A program made the position numbers and the translations under genes. Positions 40,989 to 49,427 of a DNA stretch of 49,509 bases are shown piece after piece (positions within the stretch are counted from its first letter, which is position 1; each line of letters begins with the position of its first letter). Location: contig JAFDWM010000299.1 in NCBI GenBank assembly GCA_018268455.1, forward strand, positions 1 to 49,509, in the 5' to 3' direction. The notes under the pieces are model-generated. The model saw only the letters and a program-made list of their open reading frames with translations, ran no database searches and was not told the DNA's origin. The DNA is from Actinomycetota bacterium. Its GTDB lineage: Bacteria; Actinomycetota; Actinomycetes; Actinomycetales; Microbacteriaceae.

Positions 40989-41885
40989 TCAGATCCCTTC
41001 CGCGAACTCCTTGAGCCAGACCCGCAGGTCGGGCCCGAGGTCGTCGCGATCGCTGGCCAGGCGCACAATCGCCTTGATGTACTCGAGCCGGTCGCCGGTG
41101 TCGTAGCGGCGGCCTCGGAAGATCACGCCGTGCACACCGGGGCCGTCCGGGTCGGCGGCGAGCGCCTGCAGGGCATCGGTGAGCTGGATCTCGCCGCCCT
41201 TGCCCGGCTGGGTGCGATCGAGCACGTCGAAGACGGCGGGCGGCAGCACGTAGCGGCCGATCACCGCGAGGTTCGACGGCGCATCCTCACGTGCGGGCTT
41301 CTCGACCAGCCCGGTGACGCGCACGACGTCGCCGTCGGCTCCCGGCGCCGGGCCGTCCACGGCGGCGGTGCCGTACAGGTGGATCTGCTCCGGGTCCACC
41401 TCCATGAGCGCGATCACGGCGGCGCCGCTGCGCTCGTGCTCGGCGATCATCGTGGTCAGCAGCGCGTCACGCTCATCGATGAGGTCGTCCCCGAGAAGCA
41501 CCGCGAACGAGCTGTCGCCCACATGCGTGCGGGCGCGCAGCACCGCATGTCCGAGGCCCTTCGGCGCGCCCTGGCGCAGATAGTGCATGTCGGCCATGCC
41601 GCTGGACGCCACGACCCGGGCGAGCCGGCTGTGATCGCCCTTCTGGCTCAGCGTGACCTCGAGTTCCGGCATCTGCTCGAAGTGATCGGAGATCGCGTAC
41701 TTGTTGCGACCGACGATGGCGAGGATGTCGTCGATGCCCGCCGCGACGGCCTCCTCGACCACGTACTGGATCGCCGGCTTGTCGACGACGGGGAGCATCT
41801 CCTTCGGCATCGCCTTGGTGGCGGGCAGGAACCGCGTGCCGAGGCCGGCTGCCGGGATGACCGCCTTGATGCGTGCCTTCGTCAT
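40989..41885 (-). CDS. galU: UTP-glucose-1-phosphate uridylyltransferase
   Basis: Makes UDP-glucose from UTP and glucose-1-phosphate for wall polymers and glycolipids. 298 residues. The nucleotide-binding start is AVIPAAGLGTRFLPATKAMPKEMLPVVDKP, with GLGHAVLRAR, LLGDDLID, VEKPAREDAPSNLAVIGRYVL and GEIQLTDALQ all matching GalU. A TAAGCT -10 box (plus 41892-41897) ends 6 nt before the ATG. It is divergent from 5-FCL and leads the galU-acetyltransferase pair. Confidence 0.97.
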   Translation of the reverse strand: MTKARIKAVIPAAGLGTRFLPATKAMPKEMLPVVDKPAIQYVVEEAVAAGIDDILAIVGRNKYAISDHFEQMPELEVTLSQKGDHSRLARVVASSGMADMHYLRQGAPKGLGHAVLRARTHVGDSSFAVLLGDDLIDERDALLTTMIAEHERSGAAVIALMEVDPEQIHLYGTAAVDGPAPGADGDVVRVTGLVEKPAREDAPSNLAVIGRYVLPPAVFDVLDRTQPGKGGEIQLTDALQALAADPDGPGVHGVIFRGRRYDTGDRLEYIKAIVRLASDRDDLGPDLRVWLKEFAEGI

Positions 41886-41959
41886 CTGCTCAGCTTAGGG
41901 CGCGGGGGCGCATCCGGCCTCGCAGCCGACACGCCAGGAGCCTCGGTAGAATCGAGGGC
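41886..41959. promoter_or_regulatory. Divergent leaderless promoters of galU and 5-FCL
   Basis: Minus strand: TAAGCT (plus 41892-41897), 6 nt from the galU ATG. Plus strand: TAGAAT (41947-41952, 5 of 6 to consensus), 7 nt from the 5-FCL GTG. Neither has a good ribosome site, so both mRNAs likely begin at the start codon. Confidence 0.55.
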
Positions 41960-42550
41960 GTGCTGGGCGGGATCGACGATGCGAAACGCGCGCTGCGCGC
42001 CGATCTGCGCGAGCGCCGCTCTCTGCTGTCCGATGCGCAGCGTGCGGCAGCCGAGACCGCGCTCACCGCGCGTCTGGACGCGTTGATCGCGGCGACCGGC
42101 GCCCGCTCCATCTCCTGCTTCCTCTCGACCACCACCGAGCCGGGGACGCGCTCGTTCATCCGCGGTGCCATCGCACGGGGCATCCGCGTGCTGCTGCCCA
42201 TCACCCGCGAGGACGGACTGCTGGACTGGGTGGTCGCGACCGAGGACGTGGAGATCGCGACCGGAATGTACGGCCTGCCCGAGCCGGCCGGCGAGATCCT
42301 GAACCCGATGGCGCTCGACGAGGTCGACCTGCTCCTGATCCCCGCCGCAGCGGTCGACCGCACCGGCATGCGGATGGGCTGGGGACGCGGCTACTTCGAC
42401 CGCACGCTCGGCTCGATGCAGAAGTGCCCGCCCGTCTACGCGGTCGTGTTCGACTCCGAGGTGCTCGACGAGGTGCCGCGCGATATGCACGACCAGCCGG
42501 TCACCGGCGCGGTCACGCCGCTGCGCACGCTCGTCTTCCCGCTCTCCTGA
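41960..42550 (+). CDS. 5-formyltetrahydrofolate cyclo-ligase
   Basis: 196 residues. ATP-dependent conversion of 5-formyl-THF to 5,10-methenyl-THF, returning a stored folate to one-carbon metabolism. Family features are the N-terminal basic KRALRADLRERRSLLS, DLLLIPAAAVDRTGMRMGWGRGYFDRTL (ATP/folate site, G-x-G-x-G-Y-F-D) and VVFDSEVLDEVPRDMHDQPV. GTG 41960 is chosen over the upstream frame because of the -10 box. Followed at 22 nt by fmdB, probably one transcript with mscL. Confidence 0.93.
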   Translation: MLGGIDDAKRALRADLRERRSLLSDAQRAAAETALTARLDALIAATGARSISCFLSTTTEPGTRSFIRGAIARGIRVLLPITREDGLLDWVVATEDVEIATGMYGLPEPAGEILNPMALDEVDLLLIPAAAVDRTGMRMGWGRGYFDRTLGSMQKCPPVYAVVFDSEVLDEVPRDMHDQPVTGAVTPLRTLVFPLS

Positions 42551-42572
42551 TCCCCATCCACGAAGAGGTCTC

Positions 42573-42848
42573 ATGCCCACCTACTCCTATGCCTGCACCG
42601 CGTGCGGCCACCGTTTCGACGCCGTGCAGTCCTTCGCCGACTCCGCACTCACCGAATGCCCCGAATGCCGCGGGCGCCTGCGCAAGGAGTACGGCTCCAT
42701 CGGCGTGACGTTCAACGGATCGGGCTTCTACCGCACCGACTCGCGGAGCGGATCCGGAATTCCGGCATCCGGTGCGGCATCATCGAAGACGGAATCCACG
42801 GCGCCTGCGAAATCCGCACCCGCCGCCACTTCGACCTCGGCGTCCTGA
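42573..42848 (+). CDS. FmdB-type small zinc-ribbon protein
   Basis: 91 residues. The N-terminal 45 residues are the FmdB ribbon MPTYSYACTACGHRFD with a CxxC pair here and a second pair in ECPECRGRLRKEYG, likely binding one zinc. The tail is Ser/Ala/Thr-rich and disordered. Named after a putative regulator of formamidase/amidase, but its role is unproven. Sits between 5-FCL and mscL, a common actinobacterial order. Confidence 0.88.
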   Translation: MPTYSYACTACGHRFDAVQSFADSALTECPECRGRLRKEYGSIGVTFNGSGFYRTDSRSGSGIPASGAASSKTESTAPAKSAPAATSTSAS

Positions 42849-42876
42849 GGTCGCTTTCCTGGGAGGGGAAAAGCAC

Positions 42877-43275
42877 ATGATCAAGGGGTTCAAGGAGTTC
42901 ATTCTCCGCGGAAACGTGATCGACCTGGCCGTCGCCGTCGTCATCGGCGCGGCGTTCTCGGCCATCGTCAACGTGGTCGTCGAGAATCTGATCAACCCGC
43001 TCATCAACCTGTTCTTCAAGGCGGAGAGCCTCGACAAGGCGCTGGTGCTCACCATCGACTCCTCGCACTTCGGCTTCGGCGCGATCATCGGCGCGATCAT
43101 CAACTTCCTCGCCGTGGCGCTCGTCGTCTACTTCGCGTTCGTGATGCCGATGAACCACTTCAACCAGCGCCGCGCCGCCAAGGCCGGTGTGACCGAGGAG
43201 CCGGAGGCTCTGCCCTCCGAGCAGGAGCTGCTCATCCAGATCCGCGACCTGCTGGAGAAGCAGCGTTCGGCCTGA
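42877..43275 (+). CDS. mscL: Large-conductance mechanosensitive channel
   Basis: 132 residues, pentameric inner-membrane safety valve that opens on hypo-osmotic shock. Begins MIKGFKEFILRGNVIDLAVAVVIGAAF, the very conserved S1/TM1 gate with the GNVIDLAVAVVIG pore line. A periplasmic loop follows, then TM2 (IIGAIINFLAVALVVYFAFVMPMN) and the C-terminal helix (SEQELLIQIRDLLEKQ). A strong GGAGGGG site precedes the ATG. Confidence 0.97.
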   Translation: MIKGFKEFILRGNVIDLAVAVVIGAAFSAIVNVVVENLINPLINLFFKAESLDKALVLTIDSSHFGFGAIIGAIINFLAVALVVYFAFVMPMNHFNQRRAAKAGVTEEPEALPSEQELLIQIRDLLEKQRSA

Positions 43276-43288
43276 TCCGACCTCTTCC

Positions 43289-43320
43289 GAAGCCCCGGCG
43301 CCCACGGCGACCGGGGCTTC
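43289..43320 (+). terminator. Terminator after mscL
   Basis: GAAGCCCCGG / CCGGGGCTTC, a 10-bp perfect stem with a 12-nt loop that can pair further, followed by GTCGTT. Also faces the small minus-strand ORF ending at 43341. Confidence 0.75.
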
Positions 43321-43340
43321 GTCGTTCCCGGTGCACGGGA

Positions 43341-43574
43341 TCAGTAGTGCGGAGGGACCTCGCGGCGCATCCGGTCATCGTTCGGGCCGCGCTCCCCCGC
43401 GCCGGGCGCCGTGCCGTCGACGGCGTCGCGGTCGCGGTCGTCGGGCTCGGCGTGCGTGCCCGGTGCCGGGGTCAGCTGCGCGCGCCGTGATCCGCGCACG
43501 CGCACGATGCGCTGGCGGGATCCGGATCCCCCGGCCGTGGACTCGCCGGGCTGCGCCGGCTGCTCAGACACCAT
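43341..43574 (-). CDS. Small hydrophilic protein of unknown function
   Basis: 77 residues, rich in Arg, Asp, Glu, Pro and Gly, likely disordered, with RQRIVRVRGSRRAQLTPAPGTHAEPDD as its most ordered-looking part. The ATG overlaps the end of the helicase-like gene by 11 nt, suggesting translational coupling. It fills an otherwise gene-free 300-nt stretch and has codon GC like real genes. Still, in such GC-rich DNA a chance ORF of this size is possible. Confidence 0.5.
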   Translation of the reverse strand: MVSEQPAQPGESTAGGSGSRQRIVRVRGSRRAQLTPAPGTHAEPDDRDRDAVDGTAPGAGERGPNDDRMRREVPPHY

Positions 43575-46500
43575 CGACGTCGAGCGGCTGCGTGTCGCCG
43601 TCCGCCTGCGGCGCGTCGGCAGGCACCCCGAGCACCTCGCCGATGCGACGGGCGACCCCGGCCGGATCGCTGTACAGATCGAAGGCGTGCACCCGGATGT
43701 AGTGCCACCCCAGTCGGCGCAGCACCTGCGGGCGCAGGCGCAGCGTCTCCCGCAGCGACTCGGCGCGAGACTCCGGATCCGGTTCGATCACGACGGCCTT
43801 GCCGTCGTGCTGCGCGACCAGCGGCAGCAGCCCCCGATAGTCCACGTCGACCGAGACGCCGATGCGGCGCAACTCCCGGGCGAGGGCGAGGGTGAGCGGA
43901 TCCGCCTGATCGTCGGCCCGCTCCTCGCGGATGTGGCCGGCGAGATCGCCGAGGATCGACATCAGGGTGGCGGCGCCGTGCTCGAGCCGCCCCTCGTCGA
44001 ACGAGGACGGGCGGATCGACGACACGATCACCATCGATCGGCGCGCGCGGGTCATCGCGATCGCGAGCAGGCGGTCGCCGTCGGGCGTGGACAGGTCGCC
44101 GAAGTCGCTGAGCACCCGGCCGTGCTTGGTGCGGCCGTAGCCGAGCGAGAGGATCACGCGGTCGCGGCTCTCCGCCGCCGCCTCCTCGAGCGTCAGCACG
44201 ATGAAGGGCTCCTGCGTGTCACGACCCACGAAGTCGGCCACGTCGGAGCGCCCGGCGAACGCGACCGAGACCGCGGCGAACACGCGCTCGGCGTGCGTCC
44301 GGCTGGCGGTGACCACCATGAGCGACTCGGTCGGCCGGTGCACGGCGTGCTCGACGACGAGCGTGACCACGCGGGCCACCTCCGCCTCGGGGCTCTCGAT
44401 CGCGCCGGTGACCGGATGCGGGATCCCCACGCCGCCCTCGACATAGTCGACGGCGAGCGATCCGCGGCCCAGATACGAGCCCGCCCACGGCAGCGAGACG
44501 ATCTCACCGCCGTAGAACGCGTCGTTGATGAGCGAGGCGAGATCCTCCCCGCCCGCGCGGTAGCTGCGCGTGAGCGTCACGACCGGGAACAGCTCGGACA
44601 GGCGCTCGAACACCGACACCTCGTCGAACGGCTCCTCCTCGTCACGGTCCTCGGCGGGCACGATCGCCACGTCGAACGGCGTCGGCTTCTGCAGCACCGG
44701 ATCGCCGAAGGCGACGATCTGGCGGGCCCGGCGGATCGCCGGAGTGGCCTCGGTGAGGTTGATCGCGGCGGCGTCGACCAGGATCACCGTGTCGAAGTCG
44801 ACGGTGTCCGGGATCTCGGGCACCTGATAGGGCGAGGCGATCCAGACCGGGGCGAGCACGCGCAGGAGCGTCGGGGCGGCCGCGATCAGCTCTGCCGCCG
44901 TCGTACGGGAGCGGGTGAGGGCGTGACGCAGATTCTGCGCCTCCTCCGCCTCGTCCACGATCGCGATGCGCCACTGCCCGCTGAGCTGCCATGCCAGCAG
45001 CGGACCGGACGCCCCGGCGTGGGCCTCGTCGACGAGACGGAAGTCACGCTCCAGGCGATCGACCACGGAGGTGTTGGCTCCGAGCAGGGAGCGGTTCTGC
45101 TGCAGCGCGTTCTCCAGCAGCGACTGCCACCACGCGAACTCGAGCTCCGCGGCGACCCTGTCCTCCGCGAGGTGCCGCATGGAGAGGTCGACGAGCAGCG
45201 GCTCCAGACCGAGGCTCGCGAGCTCGTCGCGGATCCGGGCGCGCTCGATGAGGTTCTCGAACACATCGGAGCGCGCGGCGAGCCCCGCGAGCGTGCGCAG
45301 CAGCCGGGCGACCGGCAGCGCGGAGAGCGGTTCGCGTCGGCCCAGTGCGGTATCGAGCTCGGCGAGCCGGCCCTCGACCTCACGCCAGGCGACGGACGTA
45401 TCTGCGAGGCCCAGCGGGACCTCGGGGGCGACGCCCGCCTCGACGTAGCGCTGCCACTGCGTGCGCTGCGCCTGCACGCGCGTGAGGGCCTCGTGCATGT
45501 CGCCGATGTGGGCTCCAGGGCGCACGTACTCCTTCGCGAGCTGGCGCAGCCGGCGGCGGTTGGCACCGGTCATCGCCGCGTTGTCGCGCCTGCTGCCGTG
45601 CGCCTTGATGAGCTCGCCCAGGGGTCGTTCGAACACGGCCGGCGAGAAGCGATCCAGGGAGTCCCGGATGCCCTGCAGCAGGCGGAGGTACTCGCCGAGC
45701 TCCGCGATGGTCGAGAACGGGCGCATGCGCGTCTGCGCGACCAGCTCGTATCCCTGCTCGAGCAGGTCGGGGACGGCACGCGCATGCAGCTCCTCGGCGA
45801 GCGCGTGCACCCGGTGCGCCTCCTCGGAGGAGGAGAAGGTGACGCCGTACCAGGGCGAGTCGTCGGGCCCGAAGCGGAACTCGCCCAGGCGCGCAGCCTC
45901 GGCCAGCGCCTCCCCGGCGCGACTGCGATCATGCGCCAGGGCGTGCAGCGCCGGGCGCCCGAGCCGTGCGGTCGTCGACGGCGGGGTCGGCAGCAGCGCC
46001 AGCCGGGTGAGCGTGCGGGTTGCGTCGAGCACGCTCGCGTCGAGGTCCGGATCCTTCGCCGTGAGCGCCTTCCGGTAGTCGAGCAGCACCGACCGCAGTC
46101 GCACCAGCGCGTCGTCGATCTCGGCGAGCTTGGGCGCCGTGGCCTTCTCGTTGCGCCCGATCGCGCGGACCAGGTCGCGGCGCACGGATGCGGGCGACAC
46201 GGCGAACCCGTCGAGCCCGATGCCGCCGAGACGGTGCCGCACGCCATCGAGGGTGGAGCGGCGCGGCGAGACCACGAGCACGCGCTTGCCGGCGCGCACG
46301 AGCTCGCCGATCGCGTTGATCACGGTCTGCGTGCCGCCGGTCCCCGGCAGCGTCGACACGGTGAGCGAGTGCCCCGTGGCGATGCGGGCGAGCACCTGCT
46401 CCTGCTCGTGATCGGCGTCCAGCAGCAGGTTGTCCGAGGCGGGAGCGCGCTCGTCCGGCCCGGCGAAGGACGCAGGCCCTCCCTGGCCGGTGACGCGCTC

Positions 46501-47223
46501 GCGGTCGGCGGCATGGCCGGCCAGTGCGTTCAGAACGGGGTGATCTAGATCGTGCGCGTCCCGGGCCATCGCCGTGCCGACGTCGGCGAACGTCGAGACG
46601 ACCATCCGCGGCTGCACCGAGAAGGTGTCGATCGATGAGGTCGCCGCGCGCAGCATGTCGATCGCGGCCTGCGGCGCGAACACGCCGTTCTGGTGCGCGA
46701 GGGCGGCCAGGCGCGCGTCGTCGATGGCGATGCCGAAGTGGTCGCGGGCGATGCGCACCAGCTCGGGATTCACGAAGAACTGCCCGTGCAGCTTGAGTTC
46801 GTGGTCGGCGTAGTGGCGTCGGATCGCGAGCGGGCGCAGCAGCATGGGCGCCGCGTAGTCGACGCCGCCGATCCTCCAGGTGCACAGCCCGACCGCGAGG
46901 TGCACGGCGTCGAGCCCGCGCACGGTGCGCAGCTCGGTGTGCTTGGCGGTGATCCTCTCGGCGGCGAGCCTGGCCCCGCGCAGGCCGACCTCGTCGCGGA
47001 ACAGGTTCGACAGCAGCGTGGAGCGCCCGGTGATGAACTGCGGCAGGCTGCCGGGGTGGGCACGCGAGATGTCGATCCCGCCGTCGGCGACGTCCTGATA
47101 GGAGATCAGCGGTGACGGACCGCCGAGTTCCGCGGACTCCGCGCGCACGCGCGCACGCGACGCGGCCGCGGCGTGCACCGCCTTCTCGCCCGGCTGCGCC
47201 ACATCGACGTCGCTGGGCGTCAC
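43564..47223 (-). CDS. Large SF1 helicase-like protein with degenerate ATPase motifs and Vsr-like C-terminus
   Basis: 1219 residues. It matches the DNA2/NAM7-like helicase family of actinobacteria motif by motif. The Walker A motif reads LPGTGGTQTVINAI, with Gly297 where Lys should be. Walker B reads FDTVILVDAAAINL, where Asp817 is kept but the Glu is Ala818. Motif III is GDPVLQKPTP and motif VI is AIAMTRARRSMVIVSS. Residues about 1120-1205 (AVVIEPDPESR, RPQVLRRLGWHYIRVHAFDLYSDP) resemble the Vsr/REase_MTES_1575 fold with its acidic residues shifted. ATP hydrolysis and nuclease activity look impaired. GTG 47223 has GGAGGAG; an upstream GTG (47262) is less likely. Role unknown. Confidence 0.85.
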   Translation of the reverse strand: MTPSDVDVAQPGEKAVHAAAASRARVRAESAELGGPSPLISYQDVADGGIDISRAHPGSLPQFITGRSTLLSNLFRDEVGLRGARLAAERITAKHTELRTVRGLDAVHLAVGLCTWRIGGVDYAAPMLLRPLAIRRHYADHELKLHGQFFVNPELVRIARDHFGIAIDDARLAALAHQNGVFAPQAAIDMLRAATSSIDTFSVQPRMVVSTFADVGTAMARDAHDLDHPVLNALAGHAADRERVTGQGGPASFAGPDERAPASDNLLLDADHEQEQVLARIATGHSLTVSTLPGTGGTQTVINAIGELVRAGKRVLVVSPRRSTLDGVRHRLGGIGLDGFAVSPASVRRDLVRAIGRNEKATAPKLAEIDDALVRLRSVLLDYRKALTAKDPDLDASVLDATRTLTRLALLPTPPSTTARLGRPALHALAHDRSRAGEALAEAARLGEFRFGPDDSPWYGVTFSSSEEAHRVHALAEELHARAVPDLLEQGYELVAQTRMRPFSTIAELGEYLRLLQGIRDSLDRFSPAVFERPLGELIKAHGSRRDNAAMTGANRRRLRQLAKEYVRPGAHIGDMHEALTRVQAQRTQWQRYVEAGVAPEVPLGLADTSVAWREVEGRLAELDTALGRREPLSALPVARLLRTLAGLAARSDVFENLIERARIRDELASLGLEPLLVDLSMRHLAEDRVAAELEFAWWQSLLENALQQNRSLLGANTSVVDRLERDFRLVDEAHAGASGPLLAWQLSGQWRIAIVDEAEEAQNLRHALTRSRTTAAELIAAAPTLLRVLAPVWIASPYQVPEIPDTVDFDTVILVDAAAINLTEATPAIRRARQIVAFGDPVLQKPTPFDVAIVPAEDRDEEEPFDEVSVFERLSELFPVVTLTRSYRAGGEDLASLINDAFYGGEIVSLPWAGSYLGRGSLAVDYVEGGVGIPHPVTGAIESPEAEVARVVTLVVEHAVHRPTESLMVVTASRTHAERVFAAVSVAFAGRSDVADFVGRDTQEPFIVLTLEEAAAESRDRVILSLGYGRTKHGRVLSDFGDLSTPDGDRLLAIAMTRARRSMVIVSSIRPSSFDEGRLEHGAATLMSILGDLAGHIREERADDQADPLTLALARELRRIGVSVDVDYRGLLPLVAQHDGKAVVIEPDPESRAESLRETLRLRPQVLRRLGWHYIRVHAFDLYSDPAGVARRIGEVLGVPADAPQADGDTQPLDVDGV

Positions 47224-47422
47224 GGACTTCTCCTCCGCGTTCTTCCCATCACGTCGCCACACACCCCACAGACTAGGCGCGTCGCAGGGGGAGAACCGTC
47301 TGATCCGCTGGGTTTCGGCGATTCAGGCCCCTTCTCCCTCCACAGCGGGGCTTTTCCCGCGGCCTTCCCCCGATTACGGATCCGGCCGTCCATCCCGTCG
47401 CCCGGTGCCACAGGATGGGGGC
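47224..47422. other. Divergent spacer between helicase-like and MGMT-like genes
   Basis: 199 nt without a credible gene. On the minus strand a TAGTCT box (plus about 47270-47275) may be the -10 of the helicase gene, giving a leader of about 45 nt with GGAGGAG. The middle (about 47330-47380) is pyrimidine-rich on the plus strand with short GCCCC/GGGGC complementarity followed by TTTT. Confidence 0.35.
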
Positions 47423-47980
47423 ATGACCTTCCGCTACGACTTCGCCGACACCCCGTTCGGCGACGCGCTGCTCGTCTTCTCCGACGAGGGGCTCGTCGCA
47501 TGCGATCTGCCCGACGCCATGCATCGCGACTCGCCCTGGGCGCTGGAGGCGACGGCGCGGATGCTGCACGCCGTGCCGGTGCCGGACCCGGGGGCCGGTG
47601 CGGAGGTCGACGCGCTGCTGCAGGCCTACTTCGCCGGCGAGCGGGTGCGGTTCGACGAGGAGATCGCGCTCGACTGGCGGCTCGCGCACGGGTTCACGAG
47701 GTCCGCACTGCAGGCCGTCTGCGACATCGAGTGGGGCGAGAGCGCCAGCTACGGCGAGATCGCCGTGCACGCCGGCAGTCCCGGCGCCGCCCGCGCCGTG
47801 GGCACGGCCTGCCGCAACACGCCCTTCTCGATCGTCGTGCCGGTGCATCGCGTGGTGCGGGCAGACGGATCCCCCGGGCATTACGGTGCGCATCCCGAGC
47901 GCAAGAGGTACCTGCTCGACCTCGAGGCCGAGGGGGCCCGGCGCCACGCCGCACAGAACGACGTCCGCCCCGGCGTGTAG
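47423..47980 (+). CDS. Ogt/MGMT-like protein lacking the active-site cysteine
   Basis: 185 residues with the usual two-domain layout of O6-alkylguanine-DNA alkyltransferases. An N-terminal domain (1-95) is followed by the DNA-binding C-terminal domain with SYGEIAVHAGSPGAARAVGTACRNTPF (the helix-turn-helix with its conserved Arg and Asn). The acceptor motif normally reading PCHR is PVHR here, with Val141 in place of Cys. It therefore cannot take the alkyl group. It may act like alkyltransferase-like (ATL) proteins, which bind damage and recruit nucleotide excision repair but usually carry Trp at this place. ATG 47423 follows GGGGG. Confidence 0.85.
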   Translation: MTFRYDFADTPFGDALLVFSDEGLVACDLPDAMHRDSPWALEATARMLHAVPVPDPGAGAEVDALLQAYFAGERVRFDEEIALDWRLAHGFTRSALQAVCDIEWGESASYGEIAVHAGSPGAARAVGTACRNTPFSIVVPVHRVVRADGSPGHYGAHPERKRYLLDLEAEGARRHAAQNDVRPGV

Positions 47981-47997
47981 GCCGCCGGGGCGGACGT
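47961..47997. terminator. 15-bp perfect hairpin, convergent terminator
   Basis: ACGTCCGCCCCGGCG / CGCCGGGGCGGACGT with a 7-nt loop that contains the first two bases of the stop codon's neighbourhood (stop at 47978-47980). Between the MGMT-like gene and actP. No T-run. Confidence 0.7.
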
Positions 47998-48023
47998 GCG
48001 TCCGCGGGTGTCTCAGCGTCGGA

Positions 48024-49424
48024 TCAGTGCTCCACCGCCTTCTCCGCGCCGTAGCCGGTGAGCGAGCGCACCTCCATCTCGGCGGCGAGGGCGCGATCCT
48101 CGGTGCCGCGATCCAGCACCGAGCCGAGCCAGCCGAGCAGGAAGCCCAGCGGGATCGACAGGATCCCCGGGTTCTCGAGCGGCCACACCGCGAAGTCCGC
48201 ACCCGGCAGGAACGACGTGGGCTTGCCGGAGAACACCGGCGACAACACGATCAGGATGATCGCCGACGCCAGTCCGCCGTACATGCTCCACACCGCGCCC
48301 TGCGTGGTGAAGCGCTTCCAGAACAGCGAGTACAGGATCGTCGGCAGGTTCGCCGAGGCCGCCACAGCGAATGCCAGGGCGACGAGGAAGGCGATGTTCT
48401 GCCCCTGCGCTCCGATACCGCCGAGGATGGCGAGCACGCCGATGACGACCACCGTGCGACGGGCGACACGCACCTCCCCGTTCGGGTCGGCCTGTCCGTC
48501 TCCGTTGCGGCCGCGCTTGACGATGTTCGCGTAGATGTCGTGCGCGAACGAGGCGGCCGCGGTGATCGTGAGCCCTGCGACCACGGCGAGGATCGTGGCG
48601 AAGGCTACGGCCGAGATGAAGCCCATCAGCACGGGCCCGCCGAGGTAGAGCGCGAGCAGCGGCGCCGCCGAGTTCACCCCGCCAGGAGCCTTCGTGATGG
48701 TCTCCGGTCCCACCAGTGCGCCGGCGCCGTAGCCCAGCACGAGCGTGAGCAGGTAGAAGATGCCGATCAGCCAGATCGCCCACACCACCGAACGACGGGC
48801 CTCCTTCGCGGTGGGCACCGTGTAGAAGCGCATCAGCACGTGCGGCAGACCGGCCGTGCCGAGCACCAGCGCGAGCGCCAGCGAGATGAAGTCCCACGGG
48901 TTCGCGCCGTACTTGAGTCCCGGACCGAGGATCGCATCCTTCGGGTCCGACGTCGACGCGGCCACCGCGCTCTCCATCAGCGTGTTCAGGTTGAAGCCGT
49001 TCAGCGCGAGCACCCACACGGTCATCGCGACGGCACCCGCGATCAGCAGGCCGGCCTTCACGATCTGCACCCACGTGGTGCCCTTCATGCCGCCGATCAG
49101 CACGTACACGATCATGAGCACGCCCACGACGGCGATGATGAGCGACTGTCCGAGCTTGTCGCTGATGCCCAGCAGCAGCGACACCAGCCCACCGGCGCCC
49201 GCCATCTGCGCGAGCAGATAGAAGAAGCACACCGCGAGCGTGGTGATGGCCGCGGCCATCCGCACCGGACGCTGCTTGAGCCGGAACGAGAGCACGTCGG
49301 CCATGGTGAACTTGCCGGTGTTGCGCATCAGCTCGGCCACCAGCAGCAGCGCGACCAGCCAGGCCACGAGGAACCCGATCGAGTACAGGAACCCGTCGTA
49401 GCCGTTCACCGCGATCGCACCGCA
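48024..49424 (-). pseudogene. actP: Cation/acetate symporter ActP, 5' end cut off by an insertion sequence
   Basis: Sodium:solute symporter family, uptake of acetate and other short monocarboxylates. About 465 residues remain: NGYDGFLYSIGFLVAWLVALLLVAEL, KFTMADVLSFRLKQRP, LGTAGLPHVLMRFYTVPTAKEARRS and AHDIYANIVKRG are all ActP-specific. The homology stops just before GAIAVNGYDGF; the expected upstream helices (about 75-90 residues) are missing and the next bases belong to a mobile element. A GTG at 49409 could start a shortened protein, but without the first helices it is unlikely to work. If the contig break is artefactual, the gene may be intact elsewhere in the population. Confidence 0.8.
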
Positions 49425-49427
49425 AAT

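Noticed and set aside
43411-46548. 1045-codon open frame antisense to the helicase-like gene
   Set aside because: Low-complexity Arg/Gly/Asp-rich translation without motifs; mirrors the real gene on the minus strand.
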